Below are positions 45,801 through 54,051 of a stretch of 64,000 nucleotides of DNA, in pieces. Numbering within the stretch: the first letter of the stretch is position 1; every line of letters starts with the position of its first letter. The DNA is from JAHELQ01 sp965603365 (GTDB lineage: Bacteria; Acidobacteriota; Aminicenantia; UBA2199). The stretch covers positions 1 to 64,000 of the forward strand of contig CBFDCR010000003.1 in assembly GCA_965603365.1 (NCBI GenBank). Reading direction: 5' to 3'. Position numbers and translations under genes: made by a program. The notes below the pieces were generated by a model that saw only the letters and a list, made by a program, of their open reading frames with translations, made no database searches and was not told the origin of the DNA.

Positions 45801-48800
45801 GAGTTGTTCCAGGAGCAGGTGGAGCGAACACCGCAGCAGACGGCCGTGGTATTTAACGGCCGGCAGTTGACCTACAGGGAGTTGAATGAGAAGGCCAACC
45901 AACTGGCCCGGCTGCTCAAAGAGGCGGGGGTCGGGCCCGATACCGTAGTCGGTATTATGGTGGAACGCTCGCTGGAGATGGTGGTGGGCATCCTCGGTAT
46001 ATTAAAGGCCGGGGGCGCCTATCTGCCGATTGATGTGAAGGCCCCGGAGCAGCGAATCGTCAACATGCTGGAAGACTGCCGGGCCCCCATCTTGTTGACC
46101 CAGACCGGCACCGTAAAATCCTTCTCCTTTACCGCCTTACAGTACCGCCGCTCTCCCCTGGACAGCCCGCCCCAGGTCACCGCGCCGCGGCCCCAGATTA
46201 AAGATTTCGACAGCCTGCCATACCCCGATTCCTCCCTGGTAGATTACGAGAAGTACAACCGGAGTATCGGGCTGGCCATGGTGAAGAATCGCATTACGCT
46301 GCAAGGCACCCGGGGCTGTCCCTTTGACTGTGCCTACTGTCACAAAATCTGGCCCAAAAGCCATGTGGCCCGTTCGGCGGAAAATATCTTTGGGGAGATC
46401 AAGCCCTACTACGACTTGGGCATCAAACGCTTTTCCTTCGTGGATGATGTCTTTAACCTGAATGTGGAAAATAGTTCCCGGTTTTTTCAAACGATCATCG
46501 ACCAGGGCATGGATGTACAGATTTTTTTCAACGGCGGTCTGCGGGGCGATATATTGACCCCCGGATATATCGATCTCATAGTAAAAGCAGGCACCATCAG
46601 TTTTGCCCTGGCCTTAGAGACGGCTTCACCGAGGCTGCAGAAGTATATCGGTAAAAACCTGAACCTGGAGAAGCTGCATGAAAACATCCAGTATATATGC
46701 AGCCGGCATCCCCGGGTGATTTTAGAGCTGCAAACCATGCACGGCTTCCCCACCGAAACCGAAGAGGAGGCCCTGATGACCCTTGATTTCATCAAGAGCT
46801 TAAGGTGGCTCCACTTCCCCTATATACACATCTTGAGGATTTATCAAAACAGCCGGATGGAGAAATTGGCCTTAGAGAGCGGTATCTCCATCGACAGCAT
46901 TATCAGGGCGGAGAAACTGGCTTTCCATGAACTCCCCGATACGCTGCCCTTCAAGAAGAGCTTTACGGTACAGTACCAGACAAGATTTTTTGACGAGTAT
47001 TTCCTGTCGAAGGAGCGTCTGCGGCATGTGCTGCCCTACCAGATGAGAATTTTGACCGAAGAGGAACTGGTAAGGAAATATGACAGCTATTTGCCCACCG
47101 ATATCGACGGCTTTGCCGGTTTGCTGGAATTCCTGGGGCTTTCCCCACAGGAACTGGAGGCAAAGGCGTGCGTGGCCGAGGAGAGGGTGGCGGTTCCGGA
47201 CCTCAATGCCCGGATAGGGGACATATTTAGGGGCGCTAAAGGGGAGCACCCTGAAGATGAAGATGCCCTGAGGGTTTTGCTGCTGGACCTGTCCCGCTTT
47301 TTTTCAGACGACGTGGAGATGCTGTACAACGTCAATGAGCCGCCCTTAGGATTGATGTACCTGGCCACCTACCTGAACCGGCAGTTCGGCGGCAAAATAT
47401 CAGTAAAAATTGCCAAGTCCGGCGTCGATTTTGACAGTTACCCGGCGTTAAAACAGCTTATTGAGGCGTTTAATCCCCAGGTGATCGGCCTCAGGACATT
47501 GACCCTGTACAGGGACTTCTTTCATAAGACAGCGGCCTTAATCAAACAGTGGCTGGGGGATATCCCGATTGTGACCGGCGGGCCTTATGCCACCAGCGAT
47601 TACCGGACCATACTGCAAGATCGAAACATCGACCTGGTGGTCCTGGGGGAGGGGGAGATCACCTTTGCCGATCTCATCGGGAAAATGATCGCCAATGAAG
47701 GAAAATTACCGCTCCCCGAGGACTTAAAGCAGACCCCGGGCATCGCTTTTGTTCCCCAGGGCCAGCCACTCCCCCGGGAATTTTCCCGCCGGATTTTGAT
47801 GCTCGACGAACTCGATGATGCCTTGAAAAAGAGATCGGTCGAGAATCCGGAGTCCGACCAGTGCCCCCACAACCTGGCCTATGTGACCTTTACCTCCGGC
47901 TCTACAGGCGTACCAAAGGGGGTTTTGGTGGAACATAAAAATGCCGTCAACGTGGTTTCCTGGTTTGCCGGAAAGTATGATCTGGGGCCCGGCAAAGGGG
48001 TGCTGCAAATGTCCGAATATACCTTTGATGCCAGTGTAAACCAGTTTTTCGGCACCCTGTCGCGCGGCGCCGCCCTCTATTTAATAGATAGAGAGTTACT
48101 CATCGACACCGCCGCTCTGCGGGAATTTATCGATGTGAACGGCATTTATCTCATTAACTTTGTCCCCGCCTATCTCCGCCAACTGCTGGGATTTGACAAG
48201 AAACTGGCCAGCCTGGATTTGGTGATCTCCGGCGGCGAAAACCTCGTCGAGGAAACCAGGGATGTGATTCTGGCTAAAGGGTATCGCCTCTTCAATCAAT
48301 ACGGCCCCACCGAAGCCACCATCGATGCCCTGTGGGCCGAGTGTTCAAATGATGGGGCACACCTGGGCAGGCCCATAGCAAACATGATGTGTTATATCCT
48401 GGATGAAAAAGATCAGGTGGTGCCCCTGGGGGTAACCGGGGAGCTGCAGGTGTCGGGTGCCGGCATTGCCAGGGGCTACCTGAACCGGCCGGAGTTGACC
48501 CGGCAGCGGTTTACCCCCAATCCCTTTAAACCGGGAGAGACGGTATATCGCACCGGGGATCTGGCCCGCTTCCTGCCGGATGGAAACGTAGAATACCTGG
48601 GCAGGAGCGATAACCAGGTAAAGGTCAGGGGATTCAGGATCGAACTGGGTGAAATCGAAGCCCAACTGCAAAACCACGACAGGATAAAAGAGGCGGTCGT
48701 ACTGGGCCGAGAGGATGGCGGCGGTGAAAAGTATCTGTGTGCCTATTTTGCTGCCGACAGCGAACTCCTTGCCCCCGAATTGAGAGAGTTTTTAGCCGCC

Positions 48801-49874
48801 CGGCTGCCCGATTATATGATACCCTCCTATTTCATCCAACTGGAAAAGATGCCCCTGACTGCCCACGGTAAGATTGATCGAAAAGCCTTACCCAGACCGG
48901 CGGCAGAGGGGGCAGAGGGTTATGTGGCCCCCAGGGATGAGATGGAGGAGAAACTGCGGGATCTGTGGGCCGGGATATTGGGGCTGGAAAAGGAGAGCAT
49001 CGGCATCGAGCACAATTTCTTTGAGTTTGGCGGCACCTCCATAAACCTGATCAATCTCGTTTCAAAAATAAGAAACGAATTGCAGGTTGAAGTCCCCATC
49101 TCCCAGATATACAACAATCCCACCATAAAAGAGATAGCAAAGTCCCTGAAGACAAAGAATTTTACCGAGCAGACGGTGGTCTTGCTAAACCGCCCGACAG
49201 GGCGGAAACTTTTCTGCTTCCCCCCCAAGATCGGCTACGGGTTTCACTATTCGGAACTGGCCTCCCTGGTGGACGCTTACTCTTTTTATTCGTTTAATTT
49301 TATCGAGGCGGAAGATCGAATAGCCAGGTATGTGGATATCATCACCGACCTTCAATCCCGCGGCCCCTACATATTTTTCGGCATGTCGGCTGCCGGGCGC
49401 TTGACATTCCAGGTCACCCGGGCCTTAGAGGAGCGGGGGCTCGAAGTATCGGATATTATTTTTGCCGATTGTTATTTTAATGAAGAGCGGTCGCCCTCCC
49501 ACGATGAGGAGGAGATGAGATCCTACCGCCGCCGGGTAAATGAATACCTGGAGGGCCACGGGGTGCCCTTTCTCAGGGACCAGGTCATGAAGAAGACCGA
49601 GGATTATATCGCCTACTGCCAGAATGTGACCCGGCTGGAAAAGGTGAATGCCCGCATCCACCTGATCGTGTCGGAGTCGGCTCTCATCAATGTGAATGAC
49701 GATCCCCACTGCTGGGATACATTGACCGGCAAAGGGGTCGTCCGTTACCAGGGATTCGGCCGGCATGAAGTCATGTTTACCCCCGGTGTCGGTTCCCTGG
49801 AAAAGAACGCCGGGATTTTCAAGAGTATACTGGCTGGTATTAAAGTGAAACATCCCTCTGAAATCCAAACCTAA
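42858..49874 (+). CDS. NRPS: docking-C-degenerate A-A[radical SAM/B12]-PCP-TE
   Basis: A 2338-residue terminal synthetase with an unusual build. It starts with a TubC docking domain (1-55) and a C domain (about 70-500; HHAVADG, H202-H203). A degenerate A domain follows (about 512-928) and stops before its C-terminal subdomain and PCP. A second A domain starts at about 951 (LTPEERDKILYQFNDTG). After motif A2 it is interrupted by a radical SAM core (C1154, C1158, C1161 in CPFDCAYC) and then a B12-binding-like domain (about 1471-1615). The A domain resumes at A3 (TFTSGSTGVPKG, about 1677) and runs to the A10 Lys in AHGKIDRK. Its by-eye code is D-A-N-N-I-G-Q-I-D-K. A PCP (FGGTSINL) and a thioesterase (Ser2177 in GMSAAG, His2303 in GRHEVMF) end the protein, so it releases the product. 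The insert is in frame with intact motifs, so this is not a misassembled pseudogene on present evidence. Confidence 0.94.
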   Translation: MSVLPFLSKLEKLQINIQLLDNQLKIDAPRGKLTGDLVAELKTKKSAIIEFLQSRVQRQVKYASILPAEEREYYPLSSAQMRLYFLQQMDLHSTVYNMPDIVEIGEYIPVDVKRMEETFTKLIRRHGSLRTSFQLVEDRPVQRVHKEVDFAIEHRSLDDRPQTRAEIMAAFIRPFDLAKAPLLRVVLIKTSREKYILLLDIHHAVADGLSHDILVKDFLTLYNGEALPLLRIQYRDYAWWQNSQSQRQVIKAQQAYWLKEYGGEIPVLDIPTDYSRPPLQSFEGAVFAFEIPAKETQALREMSLEQGFTLFAVMLAVYTIMLNKLGGQEDIIVGTSVAGRSHADLEGLIGMFVNTLALRNYPSAGKSVTGFLQEVNRRAIKAFENQDYQFEDLVEKAEINRDASRNPLFDVTFSLKESDGSGALKSAADVSPQSQGRAIESRGVSRFDMSWGGSDTGDRLTFGIEYCTRLFKQETISRFIKIFVRIMTLVLEDPGQKIADIEIVTEEEKRQILSEFNEAGASLPADQSIQQLWEERVRQNPHRSAVVYEDRLLTYRAVDERANRLARLLREKGTGRETTVAIMMGRSGEMIVAILGILKAGAAYVPVDPGLSGYGRDSLLAHSDTRLVVASTQIQPEQGIKKRYEVVVTEEVDVNAYSIAGPAHINAPEDLACVVYRPGPSGSPSGIMIEHEAVVYLLKGLLGLYPQDESDRYLLKSPLLAEAPLAELFGWIPGGCGLVILEGGKENDLLAMLDLIARQGVTHITIAPSIIFTFLYTINPRDFDKLSVLKYIFLTGEELLTEQADELDKLRGPEAVTVFENLYGRRECAGYVSCYSLSDWDRGGKIPIGKPLPQARLFVLDRWGHVQAPGVGGELYIAGARLSRGYVNNPDLTADRFVENPLIPGERLFKTGDRCRWLDDGNLEFLGQVDQRARVNRFVPRGKQTVVQAEVRRILTPEERDKILYQFNDTGAEYSREVTLPELFQEQVERTPQQTAVVFNGRQLTYRELNEKANQLARLLKEAGVGPDTVVGIMVERSLEMVVGILGILKAGGAYLPIDVKAPEQRIVNMLEDCRAPILLTQTGTVKSFSFTALQYRRSPLDSPPQVTAPRPQIKDFDSLPYPDSSLVDYEKYNRSIGLAMVKNRITLQGTRGCPFDCAYCHKIWPKSHVARSAENIFGEIKPYYDLGIKRFSFVDDVFNLNVENSSRFFQTIIDQGMDVQIFFNGGLRGDILTPGYIDLIVKAGTISFALALETASPRLQKYIGKNLNLEKLHENIQYICSRHPRVILELQTMHGFPTETEEEALMTLDFIKSLRWLHFPYIHILRIYQNSRMEKLALESGISIDSIIRAEKLAFHELPDTLPFKKSFTVQYQTRFFDEYFLSKERLRHVLPYQMRILTEEELVRKYDSYLPTDIDGFAGLLEFLGLSPQELEAKACVAEERVAVPDLNARIGDIFRGAKGEHPEDEDALRVLLLDLSRFFSDDVEMLYNVNEPPLGLMYLATYLNRQFGGKISVKIAKSGVDFDSYPALKQLIEAFNPQVIGLRTLTLYRDFFHKTAALIKQWLGDIPIVTGGPYATSDYRTILQDRNIDLVVLGEGEITFADLIGKMIANEGKLPLPEDLKQTPGIAFVPQGQPLPREFSRRILMLDELDDALKKRSVENPESDQCPHNLAYVTFTSGSTGVPKGVLVEHKNAVNVVSWFAGKYDLGPGKGVLQMSEYTFDASVNQFFGTLSRGAALYLIDRELLIDTAALREFIDVNGIYLINFVPAYLRQLLGFDKKLASLDLVISGGENLVEETRDVILAKGYRLFNQYGPTEATIDALWAECSNDGAHLGRPIANMMCYILDEKDQVVPLGVTGELQVSGAGIARGYLNRPELTRQRFTPNPFKPGETVYRTGDLARFLPDGNVEYLGRSDNQVKVRGFRIELGEIEAQLQNHDRIKEAVVLGREDGGGEKYLCAYFAADSELLAPELREFLAARLPDYMIPSYFIQLEKMPLTAHGKIDRKALPRPAAEGAEGYVAPRDEMEEKLRDLWAGILGLEKESIGIEHNFFEFGGTSINLINLVSKIRNELQVEVPISQIYNNPTIKEIAKSLKTKNFTEQTVVLLNRPTGRKLFCFPPKIGYGFHYSELASLVDAYSFYSFNFIEAEDRIARYVDIITDLQSRGPYIFFGMSAAGRLTFQVTRALEERGLEVSDIIFADCYFNEERSPSHDEEEMRSYRRRVNEYLEGHGVPFLRDQVMKKTEDYIAYCQNVTRLEKVNARIHLIVSESALINVNDDPHCWDTLTGKGVVRYQGFGRHEVMFTPGVGSLEKNAGIFKSILAGIKVKHPSEIQT
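44390..45660 (+). other. Degenerate adenylation domain inside the terminal NRPS
   Basis: This stretch encodes residues of about 512-934 and still aligns along the N-terminal subdomain of an A domain. The ATP-binding A3 motif reads YRPGPSGSPSG, so the TSG and the lysine are lost. The pocket Asp region reads AEAPLAE instead of FDxSVxE. A5 reads LYGRREC instead of YGPTE. The A8 region breaks off at QVDQRARV, and no A10 lysine or carrier domain follows; the next A domain's linker begins at once. It most resembles the A domain of the second gene (shared LAELFGW and VTHI contexts). It should be unable to activate an amino acid and may be a structural spacer or a relic of module fusion. Confidence 0.82.
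46113..47860 (+). other. Radical SAM + B12-binding insert within an A domain
   Basis: An in-frame insert of about 580 codons replaces the roughly 45-residue segment that normally links A2 (GGAYLPID) to A3 in sibling A domains. It begins KSFSFTAL, then a linker DFDSLPYPD, then a radical SAM core with CPFDCAYC, FVDDVFN, LALETASPRLQKYIGK and MHGFPTETEEE. A B12-binding-type Rossmann segment follows (RVLLLDLS; PPLGLMYLATYL; VIGLRTLTLYRDF; IVTGGPYAT; LVVLGEGE) and ends with the PGIAFVPQG and LDELDDAL linker that usually stands just before a radical SAM core. The domain order is therefore reversed relative to ordinary B12 radical SAM enzymes, including the stand-alone one in this cluster. Modification of the amino acid or peptide held by this module is the likely role (inference). 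Confidence 0.85.
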
Positions 49875-49886
49875 GGAGCATTGGCT

Positions 49887-51116
49887 ATGAAAACGATGGC
49901 TTTTTTATTCCCCGGAGTCGGCTCTCAATATGTGGGCATGGGCCGGTCTCTTTACGATAGTTTTAAGATCTTCAAAGAGACCATCGAGGAGGCCGGTGAT
50001 ATTTTGAAACTGGAGATGTCTGAACTCTTTTTTTCCCCCGCCCGGCAGGCGGAATTGGACCAACTGGAAAACGCACAGTCCGCCCTGTTGGCCGCCAGTA
50101 TCGCCGTCTACCGGGTGTTTAAACAGGAGATCGGCCTCCAGCCCCACTATTGTATGGGCCACAGCCTGGGCGAGTACTCCGCCCTGTGTGCGGCCGGGGT
50201 GATTCCCTTTGCCGACGCCTTGAGGCTGGTGAGGCAGCGGGGACTAATCGTGAACGAGGTGTCCGCCGCTCTCGACGGCACAATGGCCTGGGTGGTCAAT
50301 TTAGATTGGCAGGTGGTTGACAAACTGTGCCGACAGAGATCCCGGAGAGGGGAGGAGGTCTATGTGTCGGCCTACGACTCCCCCAGCCAGACATCCATAT
50401 CCGGCCATACCGGGGCGTTAATGAGTACTGCCAGGGAGTTGGAAAAGGAGGGGGCCATTGTCTACCCGCTGAAGTTGAGCGGTCCCTTTCACTGCCCCCT
50501 CATGCAAGGGGCGGCAGAGAAAATGGTGGCTGTGCTGAAAGAGTATAAGTATGAAGAACCCCAATATCCGGTGATCGCCAATCGCCAGGCCCGGCCGTAC
50601 GATGGGGGAGCGAGTGTGGTCGATAACCTGTCGCAGCAATTGATCTCTCCCATCCGCTGGCAGGCATCGCTTAATTATCTGATCCAGCAGGGTGTCGAAA
50701 TCGCCGTGGAAATGGGACCGAAAAATGTTTTAAAGTTTTTAGTCAGGAAAAATACCTCGGCCATCCACACCTATATCACCGATAAGAGCCAGGACCTGCA
50801 GTCGATCCAGGCTGAACTGGTGCTCAAAGAGGGGGAATATTTACGGACCATCGGCAAATGCCTGGGGGCAGCCGTCGGTACCAGGAATCGCCGCGGTGGG
50901 GGGGAGGCGTATGAAAGAGAGGTGGTGGCGCCTTATAGGAAGATGGAGACGTTGTTTCAAGAACTCAGAAGCGGCGGCAGTCAACCTCGCCCCCAGCATG
51001 TCAGGGATGCCGTTCGACTGCTTCAACTGATCCTGGTGGCCAAGAGAGTACCCCAACAGGAACAGGCATATTGGTTGAATCATGTTTACGGCGGCAAATT
51101 ATTAAAAGGAGTATAA
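49887..51116 (+). CDS. Discrete (trans-acting) acyltransferase, FabD-like
   Basis: A 409-residue free-standing acyltransferase of the FabD/ClbG/FenF type. It has FPGVGSQYVGMG at the N-terminus (Val for the usual Gln), the nucleophile motif GHSLGEYSA, the RQRG arginine motif, PFHC with the catalytic His, and a closing EMGPKNVL. An extension of about 100 residues follows the catalytic domain and ends with QEQAYWLNHVYGG. The start is set at ATG 49887, since AAGGAG at 49873-49878 is 8 bases upstream; an in-frame TTG at 49881 is too close to it. All PKS modules in view carry their own AT, so this enzyme either loads a special extender or edits. Next to an aminomalonyl-ACP cassette, the best guess is transfer of aminomalonyl from its ACP, as described for ClbG and ZmaF (inference). 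Confidence 0.88.
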   Translation: MKTMAFLFPGVGSQYVGMGRSLYDSFKIFKETIEEAGDILKLEMSELFFSPARQAELDQLENAQSALLAASIAVYRVFKQEIGLQPHYCMGHSLGEYSALCAAGVIPFADALRLVRQRGLIVNEVSAALDGTMAWVVNLDWQVVDKLCRQRSRRGEEVYVSAYDSPSQTSISGHTGALMSTARELEKEGAIVYPLKLSGPFHCPLMQGAAEKMVAVLKEYKYEEPQYPVIANRQARPYDGGASVVDNLSQQLISPIRWQASLNYLIQQGVEIAVEMGPKNVLKFLVRKNTSAIHTYITDKSQDLQSIQAELVLKEGEYLRTIGKCLGAAVGTRNRRGGGEAYEREVVAPYRKMETLFQELRSGGSQPRPQHVRDAVRLLQLILVAKRVPQQEQAYWLNHVYGGKLLKGV

Positions 51117-51156
51117 AAAACTTTTTTAGTAAATCTATAAGAAAGGAAGTGAACAA

Positions 51157-52743
51157 GTGAAAAAAAGAGGTGAAACAATGAACAAAATGACTGTTTTTTC
51201 AAAGCGTTTTTGGTTATCGGATCTGGCGATCATCGGCTATATCGCCCTCTTCAACCTGATCTTGCATCTCGTCGCCATCGAGGGCTTCGGCTACTTCCGG
51301 GACGAGTTTTATTTTATGGCCGGCAGCGACCACCTGGATTTCGGCTATGTGGACTCGCCGCCCCTCTCCATCCTGTTGCTCAAGCTGGTACGCCTGATAT
51401 TCGGTGATTCGGCCACCGCCATCCGCCTGCTGCCGGTCCTGGGCGGGGCCCTGTTTGTCTTTCTGACCGGCCTGCTGGCCAGGGAGTTGGGAGGGAAGCG
51501 ATTTGCCATGATCCTGGCTGCAATCGCCGCCTTTGCCCCCATCGGTAATTTCTTCCTGTTCAGTTACTACTCCATGAATTTCCTGGATATGCTCTTCTGG
51601 CTGGCCTGCTTCTTGATTGTCGTCCGCATAATCAAGACCGACAACCCCAGATACTGGCTGGTCTTCGGCCTGACGGCGGGCCTGGGGCTGCAAAACAAGA
51701 TATCGGTGTTGTTTCTCTGTTTCGGCCTCTTCGTCGGCATTATCCTCACCGATAACAAAAAATACCTGAAAAGCAAGTACCTGTGGCTCGGTGCAGCCCT
51801 GGCGGGTCTCCTCTTTCTGCCCTATATTTTGTGGAACATGAGCCACGGCTGGGCCACCTTAGAATTCATGCACAATGCCAGGACCTACAAGATGGCGGCC
51901 GTATCCTCCCTAAAATTCCTGACGGGACAGATCCTCTACAACAATCCCGCCACCCTGATCGTCTGGCTGGCGGGGCTGGGGTACTTCTTCTTTCATCCCC
52001 AGGGCAAGAAGTACCGCTTGTTTGGCTGGATGTTCCTGGCCATCTATATCCTGATGACCCTCCAGCAGGCCAAAAATTACTACCTGGCCGCCGCCTACCC
52101 GATTCTCTTTGCCGGGGGTGCGGTGCTGTGGGAGGCCTGGCTGCTCCAGAGGAGACGGCGCTGGCCTAAGCCGGTGCTGGTGACGGCCATCCTGGTGCCC
52201 GCCCTTATCCTCTGCCCTCTTGCTCTGCCCATCTTGCCGGTAGACGCCACGATCGATCTGGTGCAGTTCATCGGCGTCGCAAGTGATATCGGCGAGCGGC
52301 ACCGGCTGGGGCCACTGCCCCAGCACTTCGCCGACATGCACGGCTGGGAAAAGATGGTGGCCACCGTGGCCGACGTCTACAGCAGCCTGTCGCCCCAGGA
52401 GCAGTCACGATGTCTCATCTATGTGCGCAATTACGGGCAGGCCGGGGCCATCGATCTGTTGGGCAAGAAATACGGCCTGCCTAAAGCCACCTGCGGCCAC
52501 AACAACTACTGGTGGTGGGGCCCCGGAGATTGGGACGGTGAGGTGGCCATCGTCTTCGGCATTCACCGGGGCGTACAGATAAGCCTGGAGAGCCTGCGGC
52601 CCCATTTTGAAAGTGTCCAGCATGTGGCCATGACTCAATGTCGATACTGCATGCCCTACGAGAACAACTGGCCCATCTTCGTCTGCCGGGGATTGAAGCA
52701 CTCCTGGCAAGAGAACTGGGCAACCAAACGGTTCTATATCTAA
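51157..52743 (+). CDS. GT39/ArnT-like membrane glycosyltransferase
   Basis: A 528-residue polytopic membrane protein of the PMT_2/ArnT superfamily, which moves sugars from polyprenyl-phosphate donors on the outer face of the cytoplasmic membrane. The first loop has FRDEFYFMAGSDHLDFGYVD followed by SPPLS, holding the acidic catalytic pair typical of the family. About ten hydrophobic segments fill residues 20-370. The C-terminal 170 residues are soluble, with a Trp-rich NNYWWWGPGDWDGE stretch. GTG 51157 (AGGAAG 7 bases upstream) and ATG 51178 (AGAGGTG 5 bases upstream) are both plausible starts. A 40-base gap separates it from the acyltransferase. It could glycosylate the product or belong to envelope metabolism; nothing in the sequence decides. 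Confidence 0.8.
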   Translation: MKKRGETMNKMTVFSKRFWLSDLAIIGYIALFNLILHLVAIEGFGYFRDEFYFMAGSDHLDFGYVDSPPLSILLLKLVRLIFGDSATAIRLLPVLGGALFVFLTGLLARELGGKRFAMILAAIAAFAPIGNFFLFSYYSMNFLDMLFWLACFLIVVRIIKTDNPRYWLVFGLTAGLGLQNKISVLFLCFGLFVGIILTDNKKYLKSKYLWLGAALAGLLFLPYILWNMSHGWATLEFMHNARTYKMAAVSSLKFLTGQILYNNPATLIVWLAGLGYFFFHPQGKKYRLFGWMFLAIYILMTLQQAKNYYLAAAYPILFAGGAVLWEAWLLQRRRRWPKPVLVTAILVPALILCPLALPILPVDATIDLVQFIGVASDIGERHRLGPLPQHFADMHGWEKMVATVADVYSSLSPQEQSRCLIYVRNYGQAGAIDLLGKKYGLPKATCGHNNYWWWGPGDWDGEVAIVFGIHRGVQISLESLRPHFESVQHVAMTQCRYCMPYENNWPIFVCRGLKHSWQENWATKRFYI

Positions 52744-52811
52744 ACCTGACAGACCGGCTGCCCTGCCCGGAGATGCCAGTACCACCATGTACCTGGATGA
52801 AAACGGAGATT

Positions 52812-52841
52812 TTGATTTTTGAAATGGTAAAGTGTTATAAT
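52812..52841 (+). promoter_or_regulatory. Likely sigma70-type promoter for the aminomalonyl cassette
   Basis: TTGATT at 52812-52817 and TATAAT at 52836-52841 are separated by 18 bases in the 127-base gap between the glycosyltransferase and the dehydrogenase gene. A strong ribosome site, AGGAGG at 52857-52862, lies 8 bases before ATG 52871. This would let the four-gene cassette be transcribed apart from the assembly line. Confidence 0.5.
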
Positions 52842-52870
52842 AGAGAATACCACTTTAGGAGGAAAATGAC

Positions 52871-53755
52871 ATGGTATTCAGAAATGTTGGCGTGATTGGT
52901 GCCGGCACCATGGGTGTCGGCGTGACTGTAGACCTGGTATTTCACTCTATCCGGGCGGTACTGGTGGATGTATCTTCGGACTGCCTGGACCGGGCAAAGG
53001 CAGAGATTGTCAGGCAGATCCGCTTTGCCCCCCTGCTCTATAAAAAGGCCCCCAAAATGGCAGTAGACGATGCCTTGAGCCGGATCACCTTTACCACCCG
53101 CCTGGAAGATGTGAAAGAGTGTGAATTTATCATCGAGAATGTGAGCGAAGAGTGGGAAATCAAGAAGGAGGTTTACCAGGAGTTGGACAGGATATGCAAG
53201 CCGGATGTCTGTTTTGGGGTGGATACCTCCTGTATTTCCATTACCCGGATTGCCGGTCTCACCAGTCGTCCGGACAAAGTAGTGGGCCTGCACTTCATGA
53301 ATCCCAGTTACCTGAAACCGGTGATCGAGGCGATGCGGGGGTATCATACCTCCGATGATTGCCTGGCGAAGGCAAAGGCGCTGTTGAACCAATTGGAGAA
53401 GGAGGCCATTGTAGTCAACGACTACCCCGGCTTTGTATCCAACCGCATCTCCCACCTGTTTATGAATGAGGCCGCCTTCGTACTTCAGGACGGCGTGGCC
53501 ACCGCCCGGCAGATCGACGATATTTTTAAGAAGTGTTTCGGACACACCATGGGCCCGCTGGAGACCGCCGATCTAATCGGCCTGGATACGGTGATGAAAT
53601 CCTTAGAGGTACTCTACGACAGCTACCAGGACCCCAAATTTCGCTGCTGTCCCCTGCTGCGAAAGATGGTCGATGCCGGGCTGTTGGGCCGCAAGAGCGG
53701 CAAAGGCTTCTACGACTATGCCGGTGGGTCCCCGAAGGGAAGTGAAAAATCTTAA
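52871..53755 (+). CDS. 3-hydroxyacyl-CoA dehydrogenase-like (ClbD/ZmaG type)
   Basis: A 294-residue NAD-dependent enzyme of the 3-hydroxybutyryl-CoA dehydrogenase family. The Rossmann motif GAGTMG is at residues 10-15, an acidic residue (VDVSS) follows the second strand, and the catalytic His141 lies in GLHFMNPS. The C-terminal domain has DYPGFVSNRI and the GRKSGKGFYDY ending. In aminomalonyl- and hydroxymalonyl-ACP pathways, proteins of this family oxidise the hydroxyl of a carrier-bound seryl or glyceryl unit. It is first in a cassette with an ACP, an acyl-CoA dehydrogenase-like enzyme and a serine-code A domain, which is the ClbD-E-F-H gene set, so oxidation of seryl-ACP is the likely role. 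The next gene follows after 26 bases. Confidence 0.88.
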   Translation: MVFRNVGVIGAGTMGVGVTVDLVFHSIRAVLVDVSSDCLDRAKAEIVRQIRFAPLLYKKAPKMAVDDALSRITFTTRLEDVKECEFIIENVSEEWEIKKEVYQELDRICKPDVCFGVDTSCISITRIAGLTSRPDKVVGLHFMNPSYLKPVIEAMRGYHTSDDCLAKAKALLNQLEKEAIVVNDYPGFVSNRISHLFMNEAAFVLQDGVATARQIDDIFKKCFGHTMGPLETADLIGLDTVMKSLEVLYDSYQDPKFRCCPLLRKMVDAGLLGRKSGKGFYDYAGGSPKGSEKS

Positions 53756-53781
53756 AATCAGGCAAAATATAAGGAGATAAA

Positions 53782-54051
53782 ATGAGAGCAGAAAATCCCC
53801 AGTCCCAATCGCCTCAGGCCGTTATACGCGATTACATCCTGGAAAACATCGGCATCCAGGAAATGGATGACGATTTTGATATCTTCGAGGCCGGCATCGT
53901 GAACTCGCTGTTTGCCATAGAACTCATGACATTCCTGGAGAGGGCTTTTGCTATCAAGGTAACCATGGACGACCTGGATATGGGAAACTTTAAATCTGTC
54001 AATGCCGCCAGCCAATTTATCCGTCAAAAGCAAGGAGTCGGCAGTGTTTAG
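53782..54051 (+). CDS. Free-standing acyl/peptidyl carrier protein (ClbE type)
   Basis: An 89-residue carrier protein with the four-helix pattern of the ACP family. The attachment site is Ser42 in GIVNSLFAIEL, with Asn in place of the usual Asp before Ser. It lies between the dehydrogenase and the acyl-CoA dehydrogenase and should carry the seryl and then aminomalonyl unit while the flanking enzymes oxidise it (inference from the ClbE and ZmaH precedent). AAGGAG lies 5 bases before the ATG. Its stop codon lies inside the start of the next gene. Confidence 0.88.
   Translation: MRAENPQSQSPQAVIRDYILENIGIQEMDDDFDIFEAGIVNSLFAIELMTFLERAFAIKVTMDDLDMGNFKSVNAASQFIRQKQGVGSV

Noticed and set aside
444..49874. 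Epimerization or N-methyltransferase domains in the NRPS genes
   Set aside because: None was seen; every C-like region fits C or half-C, and no SAM methyltransferase motif occurs between A and PCP domains.
51114..51130. A6-C-T6 palindrome after the discrete acyltransferase as a terminator
   Set aside because: There is no GC-rich stem; it is a plain A/T run and the next gene follows within 40 bases.
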